The notes under the pieces were generated by a model. The model did no database searches, was not told where the DNA came from, and saw only the letters and a list, made by a program, of their open reading frames with translations. The position numbers and the translations under genes are program-made. Below are positions 8,885-17,503 of a stretch of DNA of 34,683 bases, in pieces. Numbering within the stretch: position 1 is the stretch's first letter; each line of letters starts with the position of its first letter. The stretch comes from Saprospiraceae bacterium (GTDB lineage: Bacteria > Bacteroidota > Bacteroidia > Chitinophagales > Saprospiraceae), in NCBI GenBank assembly GCA_016714895.1, contig JADKBV010000003.1, positions 1 through 34,683 on the forward strand, written 5' to 3'.

Positions 8885-9180
8885 TATAATTATTTTTAAT
8901 TGTGAAACTGCTACATTAACAGCAATATTCCGGTAATTGTTTCATGGATAAATTAAAATTATCATAATAATTTCTTAAAAGATAGATTAGGTAAGACGTA
9001 TGTGTCAGAAATTTTGTCGACCATTGTGCATTGTATCGATACAACTTGATTATGTAACCTGAAATTGAGATGCTGTAAAAAGTTAAATGTTTAGTATGTA
9101 GGTTCAGATTTACAATTTTTTGCCCTAAAAAGTAAACAAAGAACAATAAACATGTAACTAACTTTCAACTTATCATCTCC
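8885..9180. other. Intergenic region upstream of trxA
   Basis: This AT-rich 296-base gap lies between the symporter stop and the thioredoxin start. It should hold the trxA promoter, but I see no exact TAnnTTTG element near the start. A 76-codon frame inside it has an implausible composition and no recognisable motif. Confidence 0.5.
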
Positions 9181-10956
9181 TCATATCGTCCTCTTTTGCA
9201 GGATATACCAGATGCCTGATGCTGAAATAACGGAAACAACCATACCCAGGATAAAATATTGAGTGTGTCCGTAGATCAGGCTTCCGGTTCCGAACAAAAG
9301 GCTGTAAACCAATACACAACCTAAAAACATATTGACAATGTCACCCGGAAGGGAGCCGGTGTTATCCGAACCGGAAGTGATTTTTCCTTCCGCTTTTCCT
9401 TCTGCAATTATTTTTTTCCAACCAAAAGAATAGGGACGTATCAGATTGACAAAACGATACAATACATCTTTATCCGTAGGTTTGGTCAAAAAAGCGGTAG
9501 CTACCCAACTCAAAGTTGTGATACCGACTCCGGTCAACAATTTGACATGGTCAGGCAACGAATCGCCAACAAAAATCTGAAGAACAACTGCAACACCAAA
9601 AGATACGATCATAGCAACAATTTCTGCCGATGCATTGATGCGCCACCAAAACCAACGCAGGATAAACAATAAGCCGGTTCCGGCTCCGATTTGCAGCAAT
9701 ATATTAAAAGCCTGCAAAGCATTTGAAAGGGTCAAAGCCAGCACAGCTGACAAAATCATCAGAACAACGGTCGAATATCGTCCGATCATAACCAGTTTTT
9801 TTTCGCTTGCTGACGGGTCAATAAATCTTTTGTAAAAATCGTATACCACATAAGAACTGCCCCAATTCAGATGCGTAGAAATCGTCGACATCAACGCCGC
9901 AATCAACGCCGCAATGACCAATCCTGCCAGACCCGCAGGAAGATAAGTGAGCATGGCTGAAAAAGCCAGATCATTTTTAATCAGATCATCCGATATGTAA
10001 GGGAAAGCACTTTTCAGATTTTCCAACTGAGGAAAGACAATGAGTGAAGCGAGTGCAATCAGAATCCATGGCCACGGCCTCAGAGCATAATGAGCGATAT
10101 TGAAAAATAAAGTTGCATAGACGGCACTTTTTTCATCTTTGGCAGAAAGCATTCGTTGTGCTATATAACCACCACCACCGGGTTCGGCACCGGGATACCA
10201 TACGCTCCACCATTGTACAGCAAGTGGAATAATCAATAAAGTCAAAACAGCATTATGATTATTAAAATCAGGTATAAAAGATAGTTTGTCCTGTACGTTT
10301 TCATGGCTGATCAACGCGCTCAATCCACCGATTTCAGGCATTTGTACAACATATATAGCTGCCCATATCATACCTGCCATGGCAATAATAAACTGGATAA
10401 AATCTGTATAAACCACTCCTTTAAATCCACCTACCGCTGAATAAATCACCGTGATAACGGAAATGATCAACACAGTTTGTAAGGCTTCAAGTTGCAGCAT
10501 GACAGCTCCGATTTTGATACCTGCCAAAATAACGGTAGCCATAATCAGAACATTAAAAAACACACCGAGATACAATGCCCTGAAAGCACGTAAAAAGGCC
10601 GCTTCTTTGCCACTGTAACGCAATTCGTAAAATTCAAGGTCTGTACTGATTCCGGACCTTCGCCATAACCTCGCATAGATAAATACCGTGAGCATACCGG
10701 TAAGTAAAAAAGCCCACCAAGCCCAGTTTCCCGCTACACCGTTTCCGCGGACAATGTCTGTCACCAGATTGGGAGTATCTGCAGAGAAGGTAGTGGCTAC
10801 CATGGATACGCCCAATAACCACCAGGGCATCTTTCTGCTACCCAGGAAAAAATCTTCTGAATTGTTGTTTGACTTTTTACCTGCCCAAAGCCCGATACCC
10901 AGAGTGAGGATAAAAAAAGCCAGAATGATAATCCAATCAATGGTTGACAATAACAT
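9181..10956 (-). CDS. Sodium:solute symporter (SSS family)
   Basis: A 591-residue inner-membrane transporter with about 13 predicted helices, using the sodium gradient to import a solute. Family signatures include SEDFFLGSRKMPWWLLGVSM, then VATTFSADTPNLVTD, and the central GGFKGVVYTDFIQFIIAMAG, the classic SSS motif. AALMSTISTHLNWGSSYVVY in the second half is also typical. A polar loop with EGKAEGKITSGSDN lies before the last two helices. The substrate is not evident; related proteins in Bacteroidota are often annotated as sugar or sialate transporters, but that cannot be derived here. The ATG at 10956 is supported by a TATCTTTG element 17 bases upstream. It is probably monocistronic. Confidence 0.9.
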   Translation of the reverse strand: MLLSTIDWIIILAFFILTLGIGLWAGKKSNNNSEDFFLGSRKMPWWLLGVSMVATTFSADTPNLVTDIVRGNGVAGNWAWWAFLLTGMLTVFIYARLWRRSGISTDLEFYELRYSGKEAAFLRAFRALYLGVFFNVLIMATVILAGIKIGAVMLQLEALQTVLIISVITVIYSAVGGFKGVVYTDFIQFIIAMAGMIWAAIYVVQMPEIGGLSALISHENVQDKLSFIPDFNNHNAVLTLLIIPLAVQWWSVWYPGAEPGGGGYIAQRMLSAKDEKSAVYATLFFNIAHYALRPWPWILIALASLIVFPQLENLKSAFPYISDDLIKNDLAFSAMLTYLPAGLAGLVIAALIAALMSTISTHLNWGSSYVVYDFYKRFIDPSASEKKLVMIGRYSTVVLMILSAVLALTLSNALQAFNILLQIGAGTGLLFILRWFWWRINASAEIVAMIVSFGVAVVLQIFVGDSLPDHVKLLTGVGITTLSWVATAFLTKPTDKDVLYRFVNLIRPYSFGWKKIIAEGKAEGKITSGSDNTGSLPGDIVNMFLGCVLVYSLLFGTGSLIYGHTQYFILGMVVSVISASGIWYILQKRTI

Positions 10957-10972
10957 ATGGTTGATTTTACGA

Positions 10973-10980
10973 CAAAGATA
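10973..10980 (-). promoter_or_regulatory. -7 promoter element of the SSS symporter gene
   Basis: On the minus strand this reads TATCTTTG, an exact TAnnTTTG match, 16 bases before the ATG at 10956. The leader would be about 12 bases. No clear TTG box is visible at the right spacing. Confidence 0.45.
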
Positions 10981-11112
10981 AAATCAATTCTGAAGGTTCA
11001 TAGTGTAATACAAAAATTATCGCAAAGCGGGAATTTATTTTTGAACATACTTTGGTCAATGTTGCCAAAAACTACGCAGGAACACCTTCGATCATCAAAA
11101 ATGTACCCTTAC

Positions 11113-12915
11113 CTATTCCTGATCAAAATAACCTTTTACTGCCAATGCGTTTTTCTGTCCGATGAGTTCTGAAATTTCTTCTATGCCGGAAGCTTTGATT
11201 TTTTCGACAGAACCAAAATGTTTTAATAACTTTTCTGATGTTTTCCCACCGATTCCTTTGATATTGGTAAGTTGTGTACCCAAAAAGTTTTTGGATCTCA
11301 GGTCTCTATGAAAACCTAAAGCAAAACGGTGGGCTTCATTCCGGGCTTGTTGGATGAGTTTGAGAGATTCTGATTTTTTATTGATATACAGTGGAATAGG
11401 ATCATAAGGAAAAAAGATTTCCTCAAGTTTTTTGGCAATGCCGATGACGGTCACGCGGGACATTAAGCCCAGACTTTCGAGGCTTTTTACAGCAGAAGAC
11501 AACTGGCCTTTACCACCATCAATGATGATCAGTTGGGGTATATCCTGATTTTCATCCAAAAGTCGTTTATACCTTCTGAAGACCACTTCTTCCATAGAGG
11601 CAAAATCATTAGGACCTTCGACACTTTTGATTTTAAAATGCCGGTAATCTTTGAGTGCAGGTTTGGCATTTTTAAAAACCACACAACTGGCCACCGGATT
11701 GGTACCCTGAATATTGGAATTGTCAAAACATTCAAGATGCAACGGAACCGCACTCATGTTGAGGTCGTTTTTTAGTGTAGTGAGGATCCTTTCGGCAGAG
11801 CTCACTTTATTGTTTTTCAACGTCTCATCTCTTCGTTTCTGAATAAAAAAGTAATCGAGGTTGTCTTTGGCCAGATCGAGCAACTTTTTTTTATCCCCTC
11901 GCTGAGGAATGGTGATTTCTACGTTTTCCAAAGGCAGATGGATCGGTCTGTCCACCAGAATTTCTTTACTTACAGAAGCATATTTTTCACGCAGCACAGG
12001 AATACACATTTCCAGGAGATCTGTCGGATCAGTATCCAGGTTCATCTCCATTTCCATATTGTCGGTGTTGATTAATGCGCCGTTGACAATTTTAAGATAA
12101 TGTACACATGCCAGGTTTTTTTCTGATGCAATAGAAAAAACATCCAGGTCTTCAATACTGGTGGAAACTACGGTCGACGAAGCCTGATAATCTTCAAAAA
12201 TCGACAATTTTTCTTTCCACTCCTGGGCTTTTTCAAATTCCATCTTTTCGGCATAAACAAACATTTGTTGATGGATATAATCTTTTACCGGTTTGAACTG
12301 GCCTTTGAGAATGTTTTTAATCTGTTCTATTTTGTATTGGTAATCAGCTTCACTTTCCAGTCCGGTACATGGTCCAAGACAATTTTTAATATGGTATTCA
12401 AGGCAAAGTTTAAACTTACCTTTTTGTATATTTTCCTGAGAAAGCTGATAAGGACAGGTGCGAAGCGGAAATATTTTTTTTATTATTTCCAATAATATTT
12501 TGACTCTGTATTTTGATGTGTAAGGACCGAAATACAAAGATTTGTCCCGGATCAGTTTTCTGGTAAAAAATACCCTGGGGAATTTTTCATTTTTAATGAC
12601 AATATAAGAATAGGATTTGCCGTCTTTCAGCCTGACATTGTATCGGGGCTGATATTCTTTGATGAGGTTGTTTTCAAGCAGAAAAGCATCATTTTCAGAA
12701 GTCACCACGGTATATTCAATCCGGGAGGCGTGGCGCACCATGGTTACGGTTTTGTAGGCCAGATTGTTTTTGTCTCCAAAATAGGATGACAACCTGTTTT
12801 TCAGATTTTTGGCTTTTCCTACATAGAGAATGGTGCCATCTTTGTCCAAAAACCTGTAGACTCCGGGTTCTTTGGGCAGGGTAGGGGAAATTTCTGCAAA
12901 ATCCTCAGCTAACAT
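11113..12915 (-). CDS. uvrC: Excinuclease ABC subunit C
   Basis: The nucleotide-excision-repair nuclease that makes the 3' and 5' incisions after UvrAB damage recognition; 600 residues, the usual length. The N-terminal GIY-YIG domain shows PGVYRFLDKDG and LYVGKAKNLKNRLSSYF. A UVR segment for UvrB contact follows near residues 200-235 (YAEKMEFEKAQEWKEKL). The RNase H-like nuclease part has LECFDNSNIQGTNPVASCVV and QLIIIDGGKGQLSSA. The C-terminal helix-hairpin-helix pair is LTNIKGIGGKTSEKLLKHFG and onwards. It lies 15 bases downstream of mgsA, so the two genes are likely cotranscribed. Confidence 0.97.
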   Translation of the reverse strand: MLAEDFAEISPTLPKEPGVYRFLDKDGTILYVGKAKNLKNRLSSYFGDKNNLAYKTVTMVRHASRIEYTVVTSENDAFLLENNLIKEYQPRYNVRLKDGKSYSYIVIKNEKFPRVFFTRKLIRDKSLYFGPYTSKYRVKILLEIIKKIFPLRTCPYQLSQENIQKGKFKLCLEYHIKNCLGPCTGLESEADYQYKIEQIKNILKGQFKPVKDYIHQQMFVYAEKMEFEKAQEWKEKLSIFEDYQASSTVVSTSIEDLDVFSIASEKNLACVHYLKIVNGALINTDNMEMEMNLDTDPTDLLEMCIPVLREKYASVSKEILVDRPIHLPLENVEITIPQRGDKKKLLDLAKDNLDYFFIQKRRDETLKNNKVSSAERILTTLKNDLNMSAVPLHLECFDNSNIQGTNPVASCVVFKNAKPALKDYRHFKIKSVEGPNDFASMEEVVFRRYKRLLDENQDIPQLIIIDGGKGQLSSAVKSLESLGLMSRVTVIGIAKKLEEIFFPYDPIPLYINKKSESLKLIQQARNEAHRFALGFHRDLRSKNFLGTQLTNIKGIGGKTSEKLLKHFGSVEKIKASGIEEISELIGQKNALAVKGYFDQE

Positions 12916-12930
12916 AAGATAATTCTTCTT

Positions 12931-13317
12931 TTAAGCTTCAGAAAATGCTTTGCTTCCGACCAGACCTTTGAGTATCAGAGAACCGGTGGCGGGATTGGTG
13001 GCAAGTGGAATATTGTGAACATCACAAATCCGCAACAACATCTGCACATCCGGTTCATGGGGATGTTTGTCCAGCGGGTCTCTGAAAAAAATGATAACAT
13101 CGATTTCACCGGTTGCTGCCATAGCGGCTATCTGCGCGTCGCCTCCTCTGGGTCCGGACATTAACAGGTTGACTTCAAAACCTTCTTTTTGTATAAAACT
13201 TCCTGTAGTACCTGTTGCATACAATTTCGCATGTTTCAGATGTTTTTTAAAGGAATTGACAAAAGATACCATTTCCGGTTTTTTACCGTCGTGAGCAATC
13301 AGGGCGATCTTAATCAT
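12931..13317 (-). CDS. mgsA: Methylglyoxal synthase
   Basis: Converts dihydroxyacetone phosphate to methylglyoxal and phosphate, a glycolytic bypass. The protein has 128 residues, shorter than the E. coli enzyme (152) at both ends but with all core motifs: KIALIAHDGKK (His9), KLYATGTTGSFI, SGPRGGDAQIAA (Asp60, the catalytic base position), and FFRDPLDKHPHEPDVQMLLR (His87 and Asp90). The usual closing segment IPLATNPATGSLIL is present. It is the first gene of a pair with uvrC. Pairing a producer of a mutagenic aldehyde with an excision nuclease is suggestive, but may be chance. Confidence 0.95.
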   Translation of the reverse strand: MIKIALIAHDGKKPEMVSFVNSFKKHLKHAKLYATGTTGSFIQKEGFEVNLLMSGPRGGDAQIAAMAATGEIDVIIFFRDPLDKHPHEPDVQMLLRICDVHNIPLATNPATGSLILKGLVGSKAFSEA

Positions 13318-13503
13318 ATAAAAGTTATTATGTGAATATTAGGGTATAACAAAAATTGGTGCATTGTGTTGAATGAGATGAAAAAGGATAAAGGTGGGAG
13401 GCATTAGGTGGTAGGCAATAAAACAAAGTGGGTCATGGTCATATTTTTTTTATGACGATAAAAGAAGTTTTTCCTGCCTGTAATGAATTGAATTTTCGAG
13501 GAT

Positions 13504-14898
13504 TTATATTTTTACAAATCGTTGTGTTACTTTTAATTCATCTGAAGTAATAAAATATAAACCGGGATCAAGATCAGAAATATCAATTTTGTTGTTTATG
13601 GACCTTTTAAAAAAATGAGTCTGACCACAAGTGGACATAATTTTAAATTCGCTATTATTCATAGTCTCAGATATTCCTTTGATTTCCAGAATTTGATGCG
13701 ATGGATTCGGGAAAACGGAAAATGATTTTTTTGAAGACTTAACTTCTGAAGATGATACCGTTGCAGATTTGTTTTTTAACCACTTTATCTGATTAGGTGT
13801 GCCAAAGCCATCGGTATAAATAATGTCGGTTTTTCCATCCGAATCCATATCATACAGGGATAAATTATTGACTATATAGTTGTAATTCGGATAGCCAAAA
13901 AAATCTGAACCTTTGAACGTTTCAATTTTTACCGGAGTTTTAAAGTCAAAACCTCCCTTTCCTTCTATAAAATTAATATTAAATCCTTGTGTAGAGGACG
14001 TTAATGTCACGATATCAATTTTATTGTCATTATTTAAATCACTGATATTGAAATAAATTATATCAAATTGTTTGATTTTAATTACTGTATTTTCATTGGT
14101 ATAATTATTCACATTTTGAAGTAAGATAATATCATCAAATATACCTGAAGTCATGATATCAAGATCGTTGTCGCCATCTAAATCGTGAAGTTTGATCGTT
14201 GTGCGGCTTATATCAAATTTGTGTTTTAATTCCCGTTCTGTGAAAGTTCCGTTTTGATTAAAAAGAATCACTATGGGAATATCCTCAAATTCCAAGATGG
14301 CAGCAATATCAATATCACCATCATTATCAATGTCGCCAACGGAGATATCTGTATAATCGTATTTATTGTGAATGACAATAGGCTGCCCGAATTGGTTATT
14401 TCCCTGATTAAAACGTATGATTACCTGATCATTTTCAAAAGGTATTTTTATTTGAATAAGAATATCAGTTAATCCATCATTATTAAAGTCAGCAGCTTCA
14501 ATTATTGTTTCATCATAATTAATATTAGGTTTTAAAATAATATAATTATCATCTTTATCATATAGTTTTATATGTCCCTCCATGATGATGTCATGATCAC
14601 CATCATTATCAAAATCCATAACTTTTAATGGGTTGTCATCATATCCGGGATGTATCACTAGTTGAGTAAAATTACTGTTATCAAGACCTTTGTATAAGAA
14701 TTGATCATTAAATGTGGCTCCGATAAAATCAGTAAAACCATCATCATTGTAATCTAAGGGTATAAAAGGATTGCCAAGACCTGAATTGGTAGAACCAGGA
14801 TGATCAAATAATACTTTGCTACTCTCAAATGATATGTTTTGTGTAAATAATGGTAAACTCAACAATAACAAAGATAAAGACAATAAAACTTTATTCAT
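13504..14898 (-). CDS. Secreted FG-GAP/VCBS-repeat protein with T9SS sorting domain
   Basis: A surface or secreted protein of 464 residues. I use ATG 14898 (MNKVLLSLSLLLLSLPLFTQ) because it opens directly into a signal peptide; an in-frame TTG at 14922 is a poorer start. Seven FG-GAP-type repeats carry calcium-binding loops, for example DYNDDGFTDF (about residue 49), DFDNDGDHDI (95), DFNNDGLTDI (137), DIDNDGDIDI (189), DLDGDNDLDI (239), DLNNDNKIDI (287) and DMDSDGKTDI (350); these would form a beta-propeller. The C-terminal 70 residues (FSVFPNPSHQILEI to TQRFVKI) are a type A T9SS sorting domain. It stands alone, and the ligand is unknown. Confidence 0.88.
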   Translation of the reverse strand: MNKVLLSLSLLLLSLPLFTQNISFESSKVLFDHPGSTNSGLGNPFIPLDYNDDGFTDFIGATFNDQFLYKGLDNSNFTQLVIHPGYDDNPLKVMDFDNDGDHDIIMEGHIKLYDKDDNYIILKPNINYDETIIEAADFNNDGLTDILIQIKIPFENDQVIIRFNQGNNQFGQPIVIHNKYDYTDISVGDIDNDGDIDIAAILEFEDIPIVILFNQNGTFTERELKHKFDISRTTIKLHDLDGDNDLDIMTSGIFDDIILLQNVNNYTNENTVIKIKQFDIIYFNISDLNNDNKIDIVTLTSSTQGFNINFIEGKGGFDFKTPVKIETFKGSDFFGYPNYNYIVNNLSLYDMDSDGKTDIIYTDGFGTPNQIKWLKNKSATVSSSEVKSSKKSFSVFPNPSHQILEIKGISETMNNSEFKIMSTCGQTHFFKRSINNKIDISDLDPGLYFITSDELKVTQRFVKI

Positions 14899-15294
14899 TT
14901 TTAAATTTTTAAATGTATTCAATTATATTTTTATGTGATATTAAGTATTTGTACTTGTTTTGTCTGAAGTGGGTTTTTGTACGTATTTTGGATATTTACT
15001 TGCCATTTCATAATCCTAAAAGAAGTATATCAAACCTTGATTAGGTAAAAACCCAAATTAAACAAGATTTTTATTAGTTCCTCAATTAGAATTTTTCACA
15101 AAAATCCTCCAGTGCCACAAATATACTTTGACAGTTTTAAAATTAGATCATAAAGAGAGAGAAATTTCCAAACTTTTTTGATTTTATGGCTCTTTTGAAA
15201 AAATTATTTTATGAAAAAGGTTGATTTCTGAATAAGTTATATCGAGAAGCATATTGACGATAACCTATAAGAATCTCACCATTGAAAAAATGTT
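14899..15294. other. AT-rich intergenic region
   Basis: Nearly 400 bases between the FG-GAP gene start and the SBF-like symporter stop. It must carry the promoter of the FG-GAP gene and the 3' end of the operon upstream. I find no exact TAnnTTTG element, no convincing hairpin terminator and no coding-like frame. Confidence 0.5.
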
Positions 15295-16275
15295 TCATTT
15301 TGTAAGTTTTCCTTCCTTTCCGGCCAATACACTGATCACCAAAATCTGTAAAGCATGATAGATCATCAGAGGAAGTAAAATTATACCCATAGGATAAGCT
15401 GCCGGAAAAAGGATTTTGGAAAAAACCGTACCATGAACCAAAGATTTTTTCGTTCCGCAATATTGTGCTGTTATCCTGTCTTCCCTGCTGAAATGTTGAT
15501 ACCGCGACATTTTTCCCGTAAGGAAATAAACCAGTACAAAAAGCCCGCAAGTCAACAGGAATATAAGCCCAAGGTCTTTCGTCGCAACGGTGGAAAAAAC
15601 ATTTTCTTCAAAAGACCTGACAAAACTTTTATAGATGATCAGCAGTATTACCGCTCTGTCAAACTGTGTGAGGATTTTGGCATAACGGGCAGTGAATTGG
15701 CCAAGATAGGGTTGTAACAACAGACCGGCAAAAACAGGGAGAATGATTTCTGTGAGCAGTTTGATGTAAACAACAGATAAATCAAAATCACCGGTTGTAT
15801 TCACAATAAAAAAGCTCATCAAAAAAGGTGTAACCAAAATCCCGATTAAACCTGAAATACTGGCGTTAAAAATCGCTGCCGGAACATTTCCTCCGGCCAT
15901 AGAAACCATAACTACCGATGAAGATACCGTCGAAGGCAGGGCAGCAAGAAAAAAAAAGGCCAGCCAGATCATTTGGTTTTGTTCTGCAGTCGTTGTCCAA
16001 TAAAAAGGGAGAACCAACAACGGAAATAATACAAAGGTGGAAGTCTGCACCAACACATGCAGTTTTATGTTTTTCAGGCCATCCCGAAGTTTTTGAGGAC
16101 TGAGTTTAAGACCGTAAAAAAAGAAAATCAACGCTATACCCGCACTACTGATGTTATCCAAAGGAATGTCACTGTCTTTTTTGCCCCAGGACGGAAAAAA
16201 ATAAGCCACTACAACAGTCACCAAAAGCAAAACCACAAAGGGATCTATCAGAGATTTGATGCCGGATTTATTCAT
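15295..16275 (-). CDS. SBF-like (bile acid:sodium symporter superfamily) membrane protein
   Basis: A polytopic inner-membrane protein of 326 residues with about 10 helices, resembling the SBF_like branch of the bile acid:sodium symporter superfamily. Typical segments are IALIFFFYGLKLSPQKLRDG, AALPSTVSSSVVMVSMAGGN and VPAAIFNASISGLIGILVTP, followed near the C-terminus by RITAQYCGTKKSLVHGTVFS. Relatives in yeast and bacteria have been tied to calcium homeostasis or organic anion uptake; which applies here cannot be told. It starts 29 bases after the HupE/UreJ-like gene and is probably the last gene of the operon. Confidence 0.85.
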   Translation of the reverse strand: MNKSGIKSLIDPFVVLLLVTVVVAYFFPSWGKKDSDIPLDNISSAGIALIFFFYGLKLSPQKLRDGLKNIKLHVLVQTSTFVLFPLLVLPFYWTTTAEQNQMIWLAFFFLAALPSTVSSSVVMVSMAGGNVPAAIFNASISGLIGILVTPFLMSFFIVNTTGDFDLSVVYIKLLTEIILPVFAGLLLQPYLGQFTARYAKILTQFDRAVILLIIYKSFVRSFEENVFSTVATKDLGLIFLLTCGLFVLVYFLTGKMSRYQHFSREDRITAQYCGTKKSLVHGTVFSKILFPAAYPMGIILLPLMIYHALQILVISVLAGKEGKLTK

Positions 16276-16304
16276 GTTTTAGCATAACAGGTGAGGTGTT
16301 TGGT

Positions 16305-16886
16305 TCAACGAAACAATAAGTAAAAAGCAAGTACCGTACAAAAAAAACTCAAAATCAGGGTCCAGGTTTTTTGTGGAATACGCATCATTTGCACCATAAT
16401 CGTTCCGATCATCAATGATAGGGTAACAATAATCAATTGTCCCACTTCCACACCAATATTAAATGCAAACAGAGGTTGAACAATACTGTCTTCTTTACCT
16501 AATATCGCCCTGAAATAATTTGAAAATCCCAAACCGTGAATCAATCCGAATATTGTCGTAAGGGTATAAGACACCGCCATATTTCCACCTGTGAGTTCAG
16601 GTCGCAAGGTTCTCCATATCTGATATAAACCGGTTAAGATGATGGTGACAGGGATCAGGGTCTCTATGAGGTCCGGATTAAAGTCCACCACATCCAAAGC
16701 TGCCAGCGCCAGGGTCAATGAATGCCCCAACGTAAATGCGGTAACCAGCAATAAGATTTTTTTCCAATCTTTGAAAGTATATATCGCACACAAGGTAGTG
16801 ACAAACAAGATGTGGTCATACCCGTTCAGGTCAAGGATGTGGTCAAAACCAAGATCGAGATAAACTCTCCAGATTTGTGATTCCAT
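16305..16886 (-). CDS. HupE/UreJ-like membrane protein
   Basis: A 193-residue protein with about six helices. The family signature lies near the N-terminus in FDHILDLNGYDHILFVTTLC, followed by LLLVTAFTLGHSLTLALAAL and TIFGLIHGLGFSNYFRAIL; the repeated histidines (DHI, GHS, IHGLG) are conserved and could bind nickel or another metal. HupE/UreJ proteins are associated with nickel import for hydrogenase or urease, but no such enzyme is visible in this window. Only four bases separate it from tmk, so it is cotranscribed with nucleotide-biosynthesis genes. Confidence 0.85.
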   Translation of the reverse strand: MESQIWRVYLDLGFDHILDLNGYDHILFVTTLCAIYTFKDWKKILLLVTAFTLGHSLTLALAALDVVDFNPDLIETLIPVTIILTGLYQIWRTLRPELTGGNMAVSYTLTTIFGLIHGLGFSNYFRAILGKEDSIVQPLFAFNIGVEVGQLIIVTLSLMIGTIMVQMMRIPQKTWTLILSFFCTVLAFYLLFR

Positions 16887-16890
16887 TGTA

Positions 16891-17502
16891 CTACAACGAA
16901 TTAAAATGAAAAAGGACTTGTTCTGCTACTTTTTCCGGTGTTTGATTGCCATCAACAAAAACGATATTTTCTGTTTGTTTATTTTTTTCAAATGCAAGCA
17001 GGTATTGATTTCTGACTTTGATCAGATTGTCAAGGGTTTCGTACATCTCTATATTTTCGCGGTTTTGGTGGATACGTTGAAGACTGAGTTGCGGATCCAC
17101 GTCTATAAATATGTGCAAATCAGCTTTGCCGCGACTGACCGCCAAACTATTGGAAGCAATAACCCAATCCATATCTACATGAACTCCATGATACGCATAA
17201 GAAGAAAAATAATACCTGTCGGTCAGCACATGTCCGGTTTCCAATTGTTTGAGCATGCCAAAATCCGGGTTGAGGAGATGTTCGAGGCGATCGGCGACAA
17301 ACAATCCTGCTATGGTCTCCTGCGTGGCTTCTCTGCGGTGGCTGAAAATATCCCGAATTATTTTTCCGATGTATTGGTCGGTGGGTTCAAAGGTGGTATA
17401 TACCTCCTGACCTGATGATTTAATATGTTCCGCCAGAAGACGGATTTGGGTGCTTTTGCCGCTGCCGTCGATACCTTCGAATGCGATGAGTTTGTGCTGC
17501 AT
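16891..17502 (-). CDS. tmk: Thymidylate kinase
   Basis: Phosphorylates dTMP to dTDP with ATP; 203 residues. The P-loop FEGIDGSGKSTQI is at residues 8-20, FADRLEHL-like VADRLEHLLNPD follows, then the DRY motif TDRYYFSSYAYHG, and the lid region RIHQNRENIEMYE. I start at ATG 17502, which directly precedes the conserved HKLIAFEGIDG strand. An in-frame upstream start at 17613 would add 37 residues lying inside pyrF and is rejected. The start follows the pyrF stop by one base (TGATATG), suggesting translational coupling. Confidence 0.95.
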   Translation of the reverse strand: MQHKLIAFEGIDGSGKSTQIRLLAEHIKSSGQEVYTTFEPTDQYIGKIIRDIFSHRREATQETIAGLFVADRLEHLLNPDFGMLKQLETGHVLTDRYYFSSYAYHGVHVDMDWVIASNSLAVSRGKADLHIFIDVDPQLSLQRIHQNRENIEMYETLDNLIKVRNQYLLAFEKNKQTENIVFVDGNQTPEKVAEQVLFHFNSL

Positions 17503-17503
17503 A

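Noticed and set aside
8916..9146. A 76-codon minus-strand frame upstream of trxA
   Set aside because: It lies in AT-rich sequence where the promoter must be and has a low-information Tyr/Leu/Asn-rich composition.
13390..13425. Imperfect direct repeat (GGTGGGAGGCA and GGTGGTAGGCA)
   Set aside because: Two short copies only, with no further units or flanking structure.
13438..13456. GTCATA/TATGAC hairpin around a T run upstream of mgsA
   Set aside because: A six-base AT-rich stem is too weak to call a terminator.
14899..14922. TTG start for the FG-GAP protein
   Set aside because: ATG 14898 directly opens a clean signal peptide.
15209..15550. A 113-codon minus-strand frame overlapping the SBF-like symporter end
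   Set aside because: It is an out-of-frame shadow of the symporter gene.
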